The translations under genes and the position numbers were made by a program. A DNA stretch of 64,000 bases. Origin: Cyprinodon diabolis (lineage: Eukaryota > Chordata > Actinopteri > Cyprinodontiformes > Cyprinodontidae). The stretch covers positions 40,577,428 to 40,641,427 of the forward strand of contig CM060073.1 of the NCBI GenBank assembly GCA_030533445.1, in the 5' to 3' direction. Positions 33,501-44,199 of the stretch are shown one piece after another (the first letter of the stretch is position 1; every line of letters begins with the position of its first letter). The notes below the pieces were generated by a model that did not search any database, was not told the DNA's origin, and saw only the letters and a list, made by a program, of their open reading frames with translations.

Positions 33501-36500
33501 ATTTAGCCAAATCATTTATCCTAATCTGTCTAGCAGACTAAGTGAATTATTTTTCTTTTTTTTAAAGCACAAAACTATGACAAAAATTTGACTAATAACA
33601 ACAATACAGTGTGATTGGCTCCAAGGGAAGCGGAGACACTCTGGGGATAATGTATGAAAATGGAAACTGAGGTTGACTAAACTCTTTGTGAAACGGAAAA
33701 CCCAGTTTCCCTGATTTCAGGTTTAGAAAACATAGTTTTCAGTACACCTGCTTCTTAAAAGGACCCCTGAACTGCAAACCCACAGAAACCTAGTGGGTTC
33801 AATGAGTGGCTTGAAGGACCGAATCTGACCAATTAAGGCGCATTTCCTTATATCTGTGGATGGTGTGACAGCTGGATGATCAAGATTGTTTCTTTCTCTT
33901 TAGTTTATATTCATTTCATAGTGAAGTTATGAACATTTGGTAATTTAGGTCATAATTAGCGTTTTGAAAACCTAGCTAACAAACAAATCTTTAATCTGTG
34001 GCTTTAAAGCAGAATTAGCTTTTTAAGTTATTGTTAGCCCTTATATTGCATCTACATCTTTCATTTTCCTGTTTCAGGTTTCAAGATAGAAAAATAAAAA
34101 CAATAAAATCCTGACATATATGTAAAAATCTCTCAATTTCATGGCTGATTTTTTAAATGAGATTGAAAAAATTTCTTCTTCAGTGATTCACTGCTGCTAT
34201 ATCTCACATTTTGCTCCAGCTTCTGGTAGTGTCCGGATTTAGGTCGTTGAGTGGATCCGGATCTTTTTCCTTCCAAAAGAAAGGCAATAATCTAAAAACA
34301 TAAAAAGACAATATAGAAATGATGGTCAGTATATTCTGCTAAAATTAGCTTCAGCCCTCTACAAACCACCTGTAGGTTAAAAATGGGTGATTGAAACCAC
34401 AGCTCGCCTTTGTGACAACTTCTTGTTTAAGGTAAAGGAATCAATCACAAGAGACAAAATGAGTTTAGTTTGTTTTAGGCTGCATGTTATAGTGAATATC
34501 TTTATAAATGATTAAGAACATACCTTGCGCTTGTTGTGGATAGCGATGTAAAGCATTGCCACCAGTACAGCTCCAGTGACAAAGTAGGCAAAGAAATGGC
34601 TGCTTTCCTCCTCCTTCATTCCTGGTTGCGTGTACTGAATTTTATCCTGAGGTGTTTCCTGATCTTTCTGAACTTCACTGCCTGTTTTTTCCAGGTTTTC
34701 TTCTTCAGTTTTCTCCTCCTCTGTTATTTCTTCTGATTCATTGACAGAAGGCTGGTTTTCTTCTTCAGTTTCCTCCGTTTTTGTTGTTTCACCCGGTTCA
34801 TTAACAGAAGGTTGGTTTGCCTGGTTTGCTTTTCCGGTTTCCTCCGTTTTTGTTGTTTTGCCCGATTCATTAACAGAAGGTTGGTTTGCCTGGATTGCTT
34901 TTCCGGTTTCATCCGTATTGGTTGTTTTGCCCGGTTCATTAACAGAAGGTTGGTTTGCCTGGTTTGCTTTTCCGGTTTCATCCGTATTTGTTGTTTTGCC
35001 CGGTTCATTAACAGAAGGTTTGTTTGCCTGGTTTGCTTTTCCGGTTTCATCCGTATTTGTTGTTTTGCCCGGTTCATTAACAGAAAGTTGGTTTGCCTGG
35101 TTTGCTTTTCCGGTTTCATCCGTATTTGTTGTTTTGCCCGGTTCATTAACAGAAGGTTTGTTTGCCTGGTTTGCTTTTCCGGTTTCATCCGTATTTGTTG
35201 TTTTGCCCGGTTCATTAACAGAAGGTTGGTTTGCCTGGTTTGCTTTTCCGGTTTCATCCGTATTTGTTGTTTTGCCCGGTTCATTAACAGAAGGTTTGTT
35301 TGCCTGGTTTGCTTTTCCGGTTTCATCCGTATTTGTTGTTTTGCCCGGTTCATTAACAGAAGGTTGGTTTGCCTGGTTTGCTTTTCCGGTTTCATCCGTA
35401 TTTGTTGTTTTGCCCGGTTCCTTAACAGAAGGTTGGTTTGCCTGGTTTGCTTTTCCGGTTTCATTTTTTCTTGCTGTTTCATCTAAATCATTAACAGATG
35501 CATTGTTTCCAGCATCTGTCTCTGAACCCTTATTTGAATTATCCCTACGAGTTCGCGGAAGGTCAAAGTCTCCATTCTTTGCTGCTGGAGCCCCTGTAAA
35601 TAGGAGAAGTATTAAAATACAGTTTAACAAAGAATTTTTCCTTTTCAGACCAATCAATGAAATATAACAGACAAGCAGTTTCCAAAATTTCTCTTCATTT
35701 GAGGAACTTTCATGAACAAAAATAATCAAGACTGAACAAACAAAAGATACAAAATTTGAAGTATTTCTGTACAAGATGTTTTAGTTGTTTTTTCACTCAC
35801 TGTTTCTTTTCAATTTGGTTGACGTATGTTAAGAGTTGTGCAAGACATGTATGAGAGATATAAGACAGTGGTAAGGTGTGCTGTAGGTGTGACAGGACGA
35901 TGAAATGCCCCAGGAATTACTATAATAAATTAGAATATGTCATGTTGGGACCATTTTAAAATTTTATAATGATAATGGCAATATAGTTTATGTACAACAT
36001 TTTTCAAAGTTCGTTAAAATTGCTTTGTAAATAACACAAAAAACTGGAAGAGATTTGAATATAAGTAATTTATCAATAAACCAAACAGCTTAAAACAATT
36101 TGTTTTGGCGATTGAACCCTTTAGTCACGTTGGATTGTTTTGAAGATTGAGACAGCCCATTGGTCGTAAGTTTTTTCCCCATCCCAAACTGCACACGGTG
36201 ATGGTGCAGTTTGGGATGGGGCTGCAGCTGCAGGGTTGTTTTATTGCCACTTTTAGTTGCTACTGCTTTATTCGTCCTGACAATTCAATACCACTGTCTC
36301 GTTTAATGGTTAGCGAAACATTATGCTCATTACAGCCACTGTAGTTTGCTTAATCTTAAAAGAGACCCTTTCCTTTTCATCCTAGGTTCCTTTGTAGCTA
36401 GTTTACCACTACCTTACCACTACCTTCTCCAACATATTAAGTGTTGTGGATCAGTGCTTTTAGTTCCATTTCTGTATTTGCTTCTGTCTTTTTTATCTGA

Positions 36501-39500
36501 CCTTGGCAGACCACTAGCACCGAGTCTGGTTCTGCTGGAGGTTTCTTCCTGTTAAAGGGGAGTTTTTCCTCTACACTGCTTCTGCATGCATGCTGAGTGT
36601 GAGGGACTTCTCTAGAGTCAATGGCACAAGGCAAGTAGGGATGTCCTGATTATTACTCAAGGAAAAATTTGTGGGATTAATGCAGGTTTTTCTAACACGG
36701 GTCGACTCGCTAAAAAACGGTATTTGGCTTGTTTCCCATTGGCAAAAACAGCTGGGTCTAACCCCCGACTGGCAAGCTGTGTGTCCTTTTTCCCCTCCAA
36801 CGCTGCGTGTCTGGTGATGCCTTCACACTGGGTCAATAACCTTGTAAAGTTTATTTCTTTTAATAAAAGTGCTTATAAATCAAAAGTATTTTTGTGATAT
36901 GTTATCATCAAAAAAGGAAAAAAAATACAATCTATGAATGTGATTTTATACATCTAGGTTCATAATAATTGTAAAACTATGCGTTTTTAATCAGTATGGA
37001 TTGTTCCAGTTGTTCATGCCATGCATCCATATACAGTGAGGAAAATGAGTATTTGAACACCCTGCTATTTTGAAAGTTCATTATAGTGGCATGTAACTTT
37101 ATAAATGGCTTCCTGAAAACTTTTTTTTTTATTTCAATTCAATTCAATTTCAATTCAGTTTATATATATAGTGCCAAATTCACAACACATGTCATCTCAA
37201 GGCACTTTACAGTTCAACCAGATCATCCATTCAAATTGATTCAAAGTTTTCTATCTATTTTTGTATTAAATACATGTTATGTTTTAAATATCTATGGTCA
37301 AGAAAAGCCAATTACCTTGTCATGAACTTGTGACTACATTACAGGAAATAACCACACATAACAACCCACACTCTACCACATAAAACTTTCTTGCTTCTAT
37401 TTTAGGCAACTAGAGAACTCTAACAATGCCATTTTAACCCTATAATGCCAAATGTATCGTATTTGATACATACAGTTTCTGAAATGTTTTGCGTCTGACA
37501 CCTTTTGCATAATTTAATGGTAAAAACTTTGCTTTCCTATTGTACACAATCAGATATACCTGATAACAGAGGGCAGAAGACTACACAAAAAATAATCTTG
37601 AGTTATCGCATAGTAATAAATTATTAATATCAAAAATGTATTTCTGTTTTTTCTTTTTACATATTTTATTAAAAGGCCAAATAAGGACTTCAAACTGTTC
37701 TTGGACTGGGCTTTAAAGGGTTAAGAGAAACACTTCAACAACAACAACCAGGCTTTTAGCTAGAATAATTCACAGGGTGTACACTTTGGTGTATCACATC
37801 TTCAGGCTTTGTGTGGCATAGGGGGGTCGGGGGTATCCTACCCCGTACAATTTAGTAATTTAGACAGGCAATTTTCAGCATTTTTAAGTGAAATGGAGCT
37901 AACTTTTAGTCTTTGTTACAACTCTACTTTTGTTCTGATGATGGTACGTATGTGTGCTTTAGAGGTCATTTTTAGGTACAATATTATGTTTCATAGGTTA
38001 ATTCAATCAGAAAGTGTAATAATACGTTCACACCACGATTTAAGCAGCAAAAAAGGGCCTGCTGCTTCATTTTTTATGCTTGTCCACATTAAGGTCAGAC
38101 ATTCCTTAGGAGCATCTTTGATGCATACTTGATGCTCCTAAAGTGCATCCAGAGAAGTGTGTACAGATGCATCTGTTACTCGTGCTGCTCCTGTGTTCAA
38201 TGGCAGAGAGTGGTTTTGCTATATTTGCTGTGATAAGTTGGTAAAAAGTAGTTTCAATATATTTTTATGCGAGAAAGTCCAGCTAAAACAGCCTCTGTGC
38301 AGTCAGTCATCACAATTATGTTCCTGCCTTAAAATGCAGCTACCATCACTGGGAATCCCCAGCAGCTGATGCATCAGACCTGGTCGCCTCTTGGGGATTA
38401 CCCCTACTGTTCGTGGCAGTTTGAAGTAGAGTTTAGGGATTTTTATGTACAGTGGCTAAACTGCAAGCACAAGAATAATACAACTGAACGTATTTTGCTG
38501 GAAAGTTTTGACAATTTAAGTTAAATTAGGCGTTAATGAACAGTTTCAGTGGAGAGGTCATATCACTGCCTCAACAGTGCTGTGTCTGTCTCCCTTCCAG
38601 CTCCCAGATCAGCATCTCTGATTGGTTGATGTGCCGCGTCGAGCAGCAAAGGTCACATTTTTCCAACTACTGTATCTGCTGTGAAATACTGAACTTTTTA
38701 GTTTCCAGGGGAAAAATAAGTTGTATAATTTGTTTTTTTTTTAGTAAAGGTCTTACACATTACTAGATAAAAAGCCTGACAACAACATACTGTATCTCTA
38801 CCTACAGTTCGAAAGGCAGACTGTACAACCGCAGAATGAGACAAATATCAGTCTGCTTAGAGTCCAAATGCTAGGCCTCTATTTTTTCTTTCAGGCTATT
38901 TGAAGACTTGTTGCAAAAATACCTGATAGAAATTAAATAAAAATGCAACATAGTTGCTTCCAGAGACAGAAAAAAAAGTTATTAAATCTGAGTAAGCAAA
39001 ACTAGATAATTTGTACAGTAGTATTAACGAATCCTCTCTTTGAAGTAAAAGACTAATGATAACAATTCTGCACTTTGCACTATGACTTCAAATTTCCCTT
39101 CTCCTAAATTTTTACTGCTAAAGCTTTGAAATATAAATGGTGTGTTGATTTTAGCTTGAGCATGTTTTGCTGCTATGACCAATAAAGCAGATAAGGATGG
39201 ACATTGGATAGCATGTGTATTTTAGGATGATAACACTGTAATAACAGCAGTTAATGTTTACCACTGTAATACTGAAAACAGTCCCTACAGTTTTCAGGGA
39301 GCTGAAGCTGAGCTACTCTTATGATCATGCTGGTTTGGGAGGAAATTAAATACAACTCTGGATGAATGGATGGACTGACATTTTCACAAAGCCAAACATG
39401 ATTTCATTAATATTTAATCCAAGTGATGTTTGGAGACAGAATAAACATCATGAAACATAATAAATAATCCATTTCAAGAACCTTTTCAGTTTTTAACACA

Positions 39501-42500
39501 GTAATATTGAAACACTGTGTAGAGTTACATGCAGACGTTTTAGACTTTACTGTACTTAATATCTGAAAATACTATACCAATTCTAGTATGATGGTTAATG
39601 AGGAAAATTGTTAAAACCTTTACAAATCAGATAAAGAACAAAAATTATGCAGCACTCGTATCTATATAAAATATGTCGGTTATGAAATCTTCCATTAAAA
39701 AAAAAATCAGCCTCTCAGACAATTTAACATTTTCCTATTTAACGCCCACATTTTGCAGCTGCTAAATCACAAGATCAGCGTAAATCAGCTGGCAGATGAT
39801 CCATCCATCCATTCTCAAAAAGTGATAAAATCCTCCTTCCTCAGGCTATTTAGAGAATGGTAGTATTTCAAAGACTTCCATTGTCGACCTAGATTAATTA
39901 AGTGAGGGTTCAAAGGTGTGCACAATAATAAAAAAGTCTTTTTGCATGTTATAGCACTTGAATTTGAAGGTTTGATGTCTGTATATATATGGACCACCAA
40001 AACAACTATCGACAGGATACAAATCAATGGTGAAAGCAACTTGGATAGATGATTACCTTTTCTTTACTTAATATTAAATAACTCCCTAAAAAGATACCAG
40101 ACAGTCTTTGAAATAATTTTTTCATAAAAACTGAAACTTGATCCAGCTCTTTGTACTCTGCATAATAACCATGTATCAAAAATGATCAAGAAACTAAACA
40201 AATTGAACTTTATCTTGTGGACCTTTTTTGTTTTTAGTTTACAGTAATGATTTTTCTAATGTCACAAGTTCTAAAATACCTATTTTGTTTGCAGATGACA
40301 CTCATCTTGTGATCTCTCACAAAGACTTGACTATTCTTACAGAGAAACTGAACAGAGATCTAACCCAATATTCAACCTGGTTCCAAGCCAATAAATTATC
40401 TTTGAATGTGAAAAAATATGCAATTTCATGTTTTTTGCTTGGCACAGAAATTTTACATTTGATGAAAGAATTTGTATTCAAAATCAACAAATTGATAAAG
40501 TTGCCACTGTTCGTTTTTTGGGTGTTCAACTTGAAAAAAAAAACTCCTTTGGAGAGAACAAATTGGTATAGTCTGCAAAAAAGTCACTAAATCTCTAGGT
40601 ATTTTAAGTAGGATTAGAAATTTTGTTCACAATAAAGTGATGTTAACTTTCAGGGCTCGATGTTAACCATTGCCCGATCGCCCGGGGCAAGTAGTTTCTA
40701 TTGTCGGGAGAGTACAACTTTCATTGAATTTTACCCGCCGGGCAAGTGCAATGATCACAAAAAAAAATTATTTATCACTCAAAATTACTTTAAAATCACT
40801 GACAATCGCTGAAAACGACCCAGAAGCGTTGCCGGCGCCATTTTTGTTGTTTTGTACACATTCTCATTTCAAAGCCGGATGGCGTGATTTTTGTCCGGCA
40901 CGAATCAGACACATTTCTTTCGACTTGGAAGGCTAAAAAACAACTACAAGGCTATTTTACCCTCCACCCATTTCACCCACCACCCAGATAACCCTAGATT
41001 AAAATTTTTTTTTGTCAGGGATTAGGAAAATTGGCATAATTGTATGCCATGTGCACAGTGTAAATATGGCTATCATATGGCAGTCTTCTGTACAGTGATG
41101 CAGGTCATACATTAAAAAATGTTCATTAAATGTTTTTCTCTTAGACATTGGAGAGGTGCAATTTAAATTTATAGAGCTAAACATGTTAAATTGGTGACCT
41201 GTTATTTTTTTATTATTGTCTTGTTGCTGCATTTATTTTATTCTGGGAAAACTAATCCTGAGTCAGTTAAAAGTCAGGGAATTCTGAAATGATGTAAGAC
41301 TGTGGAAACCCTGTATAAAATAACTATGTATAATGATTCTCTAGAAAAGTCACATTATATTAATAGCATTATCTTGCATCAACATAGCGTGACTCTAAAA
41401 TAAAAGTTATTCATTTGTGACATTGACTTCTGTCTTGTGATTTATCTGAAGTTTTTAACCTGCCAAGTTTTTTTTAGATTTTTAACATTAAAATTTATAT
41501 TTTTCCAAGCACACAACAGTTTAAAGCAAAGTTTCGTTTTAAAAGAACGTGCAGGAAGGATTGAAAAGCATGTTAAAGCTGAAGTCTGTAAGTTTTTAAA
41601 AATCACTTTTTTGTCATATTGGCTAAAACTGTCCCTACGCCCAGACAGCAGTACATGTGATATGTAACCTGTGAAAAAAACCGCTTCAATTGGTCCCGCA
41701 TACTGCCTGTATTTCAATCTGAAAAGAATAATTCGGGACGAGTCAAAACAACCAATCACAGCCAGAGGAGCGTCTGATGGAGTGTCAATCACAAATCTCA
41801 ATGTTACAGACTGCAGCTTTAACACAGTAATGTAGGCTTGAGTTTATTATCTGACGCATGCATATACACACCATGAACCTGTAAACTTAAAAAATACTGA
41901 ATTACAAAAAACATTTAAAAAACAAACATGTTTCATTGATATATATACAAAAATGGATATTAGGAACTATATTTATCAAACATTATACTGGGCAAGTAAA
42001 GATTGTTTCTAGGCAAATGAAATGTGAAAGTCGGGCAAGTGGTAAAAATCCTTAACGTCAACCCCTGACTTTATATTATCCATCAATCTATCCATACCTG
42101 TCATACTGTAATATTGTTTGGGCAAGAACATTTCTTAGTTATCTTTAAAAAATCCTACTTTTACAAAAAGATTTTGTTAACTCTGCAACATTTTCTAAAG
42201 TTGATACAACTAGTTCTCCCTTTTTCTCCACATTACAGCTGTTGAATATTTATGAAATTAATATTTATCAAACTTATACCATTGTTTTTATGATAAAACA
42301 AGGGTCAGTCTCCTGATAGTTTCAAGGATTATTTTTTAACAACTGCCAAGTCCATTCATATAACATTAAAATAGATTTCTCCTTTCATTTACCATTAAGT
42401 ATAAAAACTCAAGTGCAATTTTCTTTTCGGCATCGTGGTGCAAAAAACTATGGAATAAATATAGAAAATATTTCAAATCTTCAGAGATAAATGGTAGAAA

Positions 42501-43592
42501 ATCTTTGAAAAAAATACTGTTATTGAAAAAATTCAGTGATGTAGGATTTTACAAATACTGAATCCCTGAAATCTGAAAGCTAAAATGTAAAAAAAAAAAT
42601 TGTTATTGTACACTAAAGTGACATGTCTTTCATAATGTGAGCTTCCTGGTGTTTTGTTGCTCTAGGATTGAGGCCTTTGGTGTGAGCCCTATGGGGTTTC
42701 TGTCACACTCCGTCCCATTTCTTATTTTATTGATGTATTCTGAGTTTCTATTTTGATTTGTGAAAAATAAATAAATTATTTCATTAAACATATTTTAAAA
42801 CAGTGATACAACAAAAATAAATGTATGAATATGAAGGCATAAGAGGAATACATTTTTTAATTAAATAATTATGTCTTCATAGTTAAAAGGTTGCTCTACC
42901 CTACAGTGATGTTCAACTAAATTAGATGTGTTTAGTTTTTATCCAAAAACATTTGCTATGTCCAAACTACCCATTAAATTGTTAAATTATCCTCTATCCA
43001 TCTTGATACAAAAGGGAAATAACATGTCCCCATTTAAAGGAGTCTCACATTTCAGATCAAAAAGTTAATCTGGAAAAATACAAAACATTTACTGACACAT
43101 CTGAGGAATTTATCCTTCATATCCTAAATATATAACCTTTATATTTGTGAAATTAACCAGAAATACGTCTTATTGTTGTGATTCTGTGTATAATTTATAA
43201 CAATCTGGATATTTTCACCACATCCATCTAATTTATATAGTTGTATCAAAAACAATATAACAATTTTGGGTCACGAACATCACTGTAGGGTTAGGAAACG
43301 ATGAAAGGAAATATGTGGGTTGAACAAAGCTGCTGCTGCTGCTGACGGTAACGCTTCATTTAATACCAATAGTTGATAAGTAGTTCCATAAACTGACGTA
43401 GTCTACGTTAAAGTAAACAAGAAAACTGTGAAGGGGGAATATTAGGCGGTTCTTCAAACGTAAACGGAGGTTAGCACAAGAAAAATACGTCATGTTTTGG
43501 GGGTTTAATAACTTAAAACAAACAAATATTTACTCACCTGTGACCAACACGCAGGAAAGTAAAAGGGAAAATAGAAATAAAGCTGCCCGCAT
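30576..43592 (-). CDS. tgoln2: tgoln2 (TGN38/TGN46-like trans-Golgi network membrane protein)
   Basis: Type I membrane protein that cycles between trans-Golgi network and plasma membrane. Four coding exons: 43538-43592, 34524-35593, 34208-34291 and 30576-30581, total 1215 nt, 404 residues. Order: signal peptide ([17 protein letters not shown]), a Lys/Thr/Asn-rich luminal domain built of 23-residue repeats, a membrane span at about 352-371 ([19 protein letters not shown]), a basic HNKRK stop-transfer, and a tail [17 protein letters not shown] ending [13 protein letters not shown] is the YxxL endocytosis and TGN-retrieval signal (YQRL in mammals). HFFAYxVT and IIAFxLEGKRS are family hallmarks. 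All junctions are GT-AG and in phase. Introns 1 and 3 are filled with transposons. The gene sits beside tcf7l1, as in mammals. Confidence 0.9.
31183..33766. mobile_element. Second Harbinger copy, internally deleted, with LINE in its left TIR
   Basis: Left end GGTTCGTTTCACGAAG (31183-31197) is cut off by a LINE; right end reversed GGTCCTTTTAAGAAGCAGG (ends 33766). The right flank 33600-33750 parallels 24880-25075 of the first Harbinger (GGCGGAGACAC / AAGCGGAGACAC; TTTCCCTGATTTCAG / TTTCCCTCATTTCAG). Minus-strand DNA at 33400-33500 is a decayed start of the same nuclease ([11 protein letters not shown], then AALFHREL, broken by stops). It lies within tgoln2 intron 3. Confidence 0.7.
31198..33305 (+). 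pseudogene. Dead non-LTR retrotransposon (APE endonuclease + reverse transcriptase)
   Basis: LINE remnant of a type common in teleosts, ending GGATAAAGCGGAAGAAAATG then GATGGAT. Endonuclease piece 31467-31880 ([29 protein letters not shown], where Gly is usual before Asp). Reverse-transcriptase piece 32380-32720 ([16 protein letters not shown] context; the catalytic FADD is FANY here), then a frameshift near 32715 into the C-terminal part ([26 protein letters not shown]). Internal deletions around 31335 and 32260. Clade not assigned. Confidence 0.85.
33770..34138. other. tgoln2 intron 3, unique part
   Basis: AT-rich intronic DNA between the second Harbinger copy and tgoln2 exon 3. Nothing recognised. 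Confidence 0.5.
34208..34291 (-). CDS. tgoln2: tgoln2 exon 3, cytoplasmic tail with YQKL signal
   Basis: 84-nt exon, acceptor TTTTTAG, donor AAT/GTGAGA. It encodes [20 protein letters not shown] then [12 protein letters not shown] binds AP-complex mu subunits in the family. If the donor is not used, reading continues in frame through [20 protein letters not shown] to a TGA at 34139-34141, giving a 22-residue longer tail. The spliced form is preferred because the family ends shortly after YQRL. Confidence 0.85.
34524..35593 (-). CDS. tgoln2: tgoln2 exon 2: luminal 69-bp repeats and membrane span
   Basis: 1070-nt exon, acceptor TTTACAG, donor AAG/GTATGT. After [20 protein letters not shown] it contains nine full 23-residue repeats of the type [20 protein letters not shown] + PSV, with a degenerate unit at each end, then an acidic stretch ([13 protein letters not shown]) and the membrane span [19 protein letters not shown]. 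Repeats 2-7 alternate a Lys and a Gln before PSV, which points to a two-unit (138-bp) higher-order period. Because 69 is divisible by three, other frames on both strands also stay open (up to 308 codons); I regard those as shadows. Low-complexity, O-glycosylation-prone luminal repeats are usual for this family, and their number varies between species. Confidence 0.93.
34740..35482. repeat. 69-bp tandem repeat coding for the TGOLN2 luminal domain
   Basis: Period exactly 69 bp, for example GCCCGGTTCATTAACAGAAG at 34929 and 34998. Roughly ten copies, the inner ones nearly identical. On the plus strand alternate copies read GAAGGTTGG and GAAGGTTTG, giving a 138-bp super-period. Confidence 0.95.
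35594..40180. other. tgoln2 intron 1, distal part
   Basis: Non-coding. Contains a perfect 18-bp inverted repeat (36177-36221), a dispersed fish repeat at 36517-36600 (GGTTCTGCTGGAGGTTTCTT), a truncated Tc1/mariner-like end at 37034-37078 (TACAGTGAGGAAAATGAGTA) and a repeat at 37135-37212 (ATGTCATCTCAAGGCACTTT). No exon recognised. Confidence 0.5.
36177..36221. repeat. Perfect 18-bp inverted repeat, 9-base loop
   Basis: CCCCATCCCAAACTGCAC (36177-36194) and its exact complement GTGCAGTTTGGGATGGGG (36204-36221). GC-rich stem in AT-rich intron; would form a stable hairpin in RNA or DNA. Confidence 0.95.
40651..42067. mobile_element. hAT-like element inside the LINE
   Basis: Ends CAGGGCTCGATGTTAACC and, reversed, CAGGGGTTGACGTTAAGG. 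Flanked by ACTTT on both sides (40646-40650, 42068-42072), shorter than the 8 bp typical of hAT, so the duplication may be partly eroded. CAGGGCTCGA-type ends are common for hAT elements in vertebrates. No transposase seen. Confidence 0.7.
41573..41822. mobile_element. TTAA-flanked MITE inside the hAT-like element
   Basis: TTAA at 41573-41576 and 41819-41822 bracket inverted ends AGCTGAAGTCTGTAA and, reversed, AGCTGCAGTCTGTAA. TTAA duplication suggests a piggyBac-type mobiliser. About 242 bp, non-coding; a 127-codon minus frame across it is chance. Confidence 0.75.
43538..43592 (-). CDS. tgoln2: tgoln2 exon 1, signal peptide
   Basis: The minus-strand ATG at 43592 opens [18 protein letters not shown], a textbook signal peptide (one Arg, then a 15-residue hydrophobic core). 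The donor ACAG/GTGAGT leaves one base of a Gly codon, which exon 2 completes (GG). No other ATG lies between this one and the next upstream in-frame stop as far as I read. Confidence 0.85.
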
Positions 43593-43820
43593 TGTGTCCG
43601 CTGCGTTCACACCGAGAGATTTTAAACACAACCTTTCTAATTGAACAGAAACTAATCTGCCCAATCCTCTCTACTCGAATCTATCCGAGGAGACAAATGA
43701 CAGCCGACAGGTTGGAAAATTTCACGAGGGACTTCTGTTTCCGCACAAGTCGCTCTTCTTCATCTACTTTTCTATGATGGCGGATCGCAAGCAGCTGCTG
43801 CATACCGCCACCTACTGTAC
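43593..43820 (-). promoter_or_regulatory. tgoln2: Putative tgoln2 promoter / 5' UTR
   Basis: About 200 bases upstream of the tgoln2 ATG, less AT-rich than the surroundings. On the minus strand it carries ATCCGCCATC (43771-43780), a YY1-type motif common at TATA-less start sites, an inverted CCAAT (GATTGGG) near 43656 and a CTCF-like motif at 43805-43818. No TATA box at a sensible distance. The start site is not determined. Confidence 0.4.
43805..43818 (-). promoter_or_regulatory. CTCF-like motif near the tgoln2 promoter
   Basis: Minus-strand ACAGTAGGTGGCGG fits the CTCF core at 13 of 14 positions (first base A). About 215 bases upstream of the tgoln2 start codon. Confidence 0.4.
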
Positions 43821-44199
43821 AGGAGTGTATAGCAACTTGGACTCACATCCCTTACCTACAATATATATTTTTTTATTTTGTGTTATGAAGAAAAATAAAT
43901 ATTGCTTTCCTTAATGAATAAATTTCCTTTATGTTTCCTTCCGTTTCCAACACTCCTTTAAGACTACATACCTGTCCTTTCTACTATATTTTCTTTTCCA
44001 GCACATCTGTTACATTTATCAGTATTTATCTTACCAGTTAAATAAAGAATGTCATTTAGATAGGTGAGACCTACCTTAATCTAGTCATCATTTCTTCACT
44101 TTTATTTTTCTCACTATTTTTAATACAGAATTTTGTATTATACAGACAGTTTCCTTTCTCATCACCATCCCACTTTAAAATATTTGTGTTTCTTTACTC

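Larger units (their letters stand above)
40190..42780 (+). pseudogene. LINE remnant (reverse transcriptase) split by a hAT insertion
   Basis: 40228-40590 encodes a piece of reverse transcriptase with the catalytic FADD ([12 protein letters not shown]) and [13 protein letters not shown], which resembles the L2/Maui group in teleosts. The sequence halts at 40650 and resumes at 42068; the right piece ends in GTGAAAAATAAATAAA near 42770, like a LINE 3' end. Only the middle of the polymerase remains. Confidence 0.75.

Noticed and set aside
34741..35667. 308-codon plus-strand frame and two further long frames over the tgoln2 repeats
   Set aside because: A 69-bp (3 x 23) tandem repeat keeps any stop-free frame open throughout. 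The minus frame with signal peptide, membrane span and YQKL tail is the real one.
41442..41825. 127-codon minus frame
   Set aside because: Crosses a MITE boundary and has no family; chance frame.
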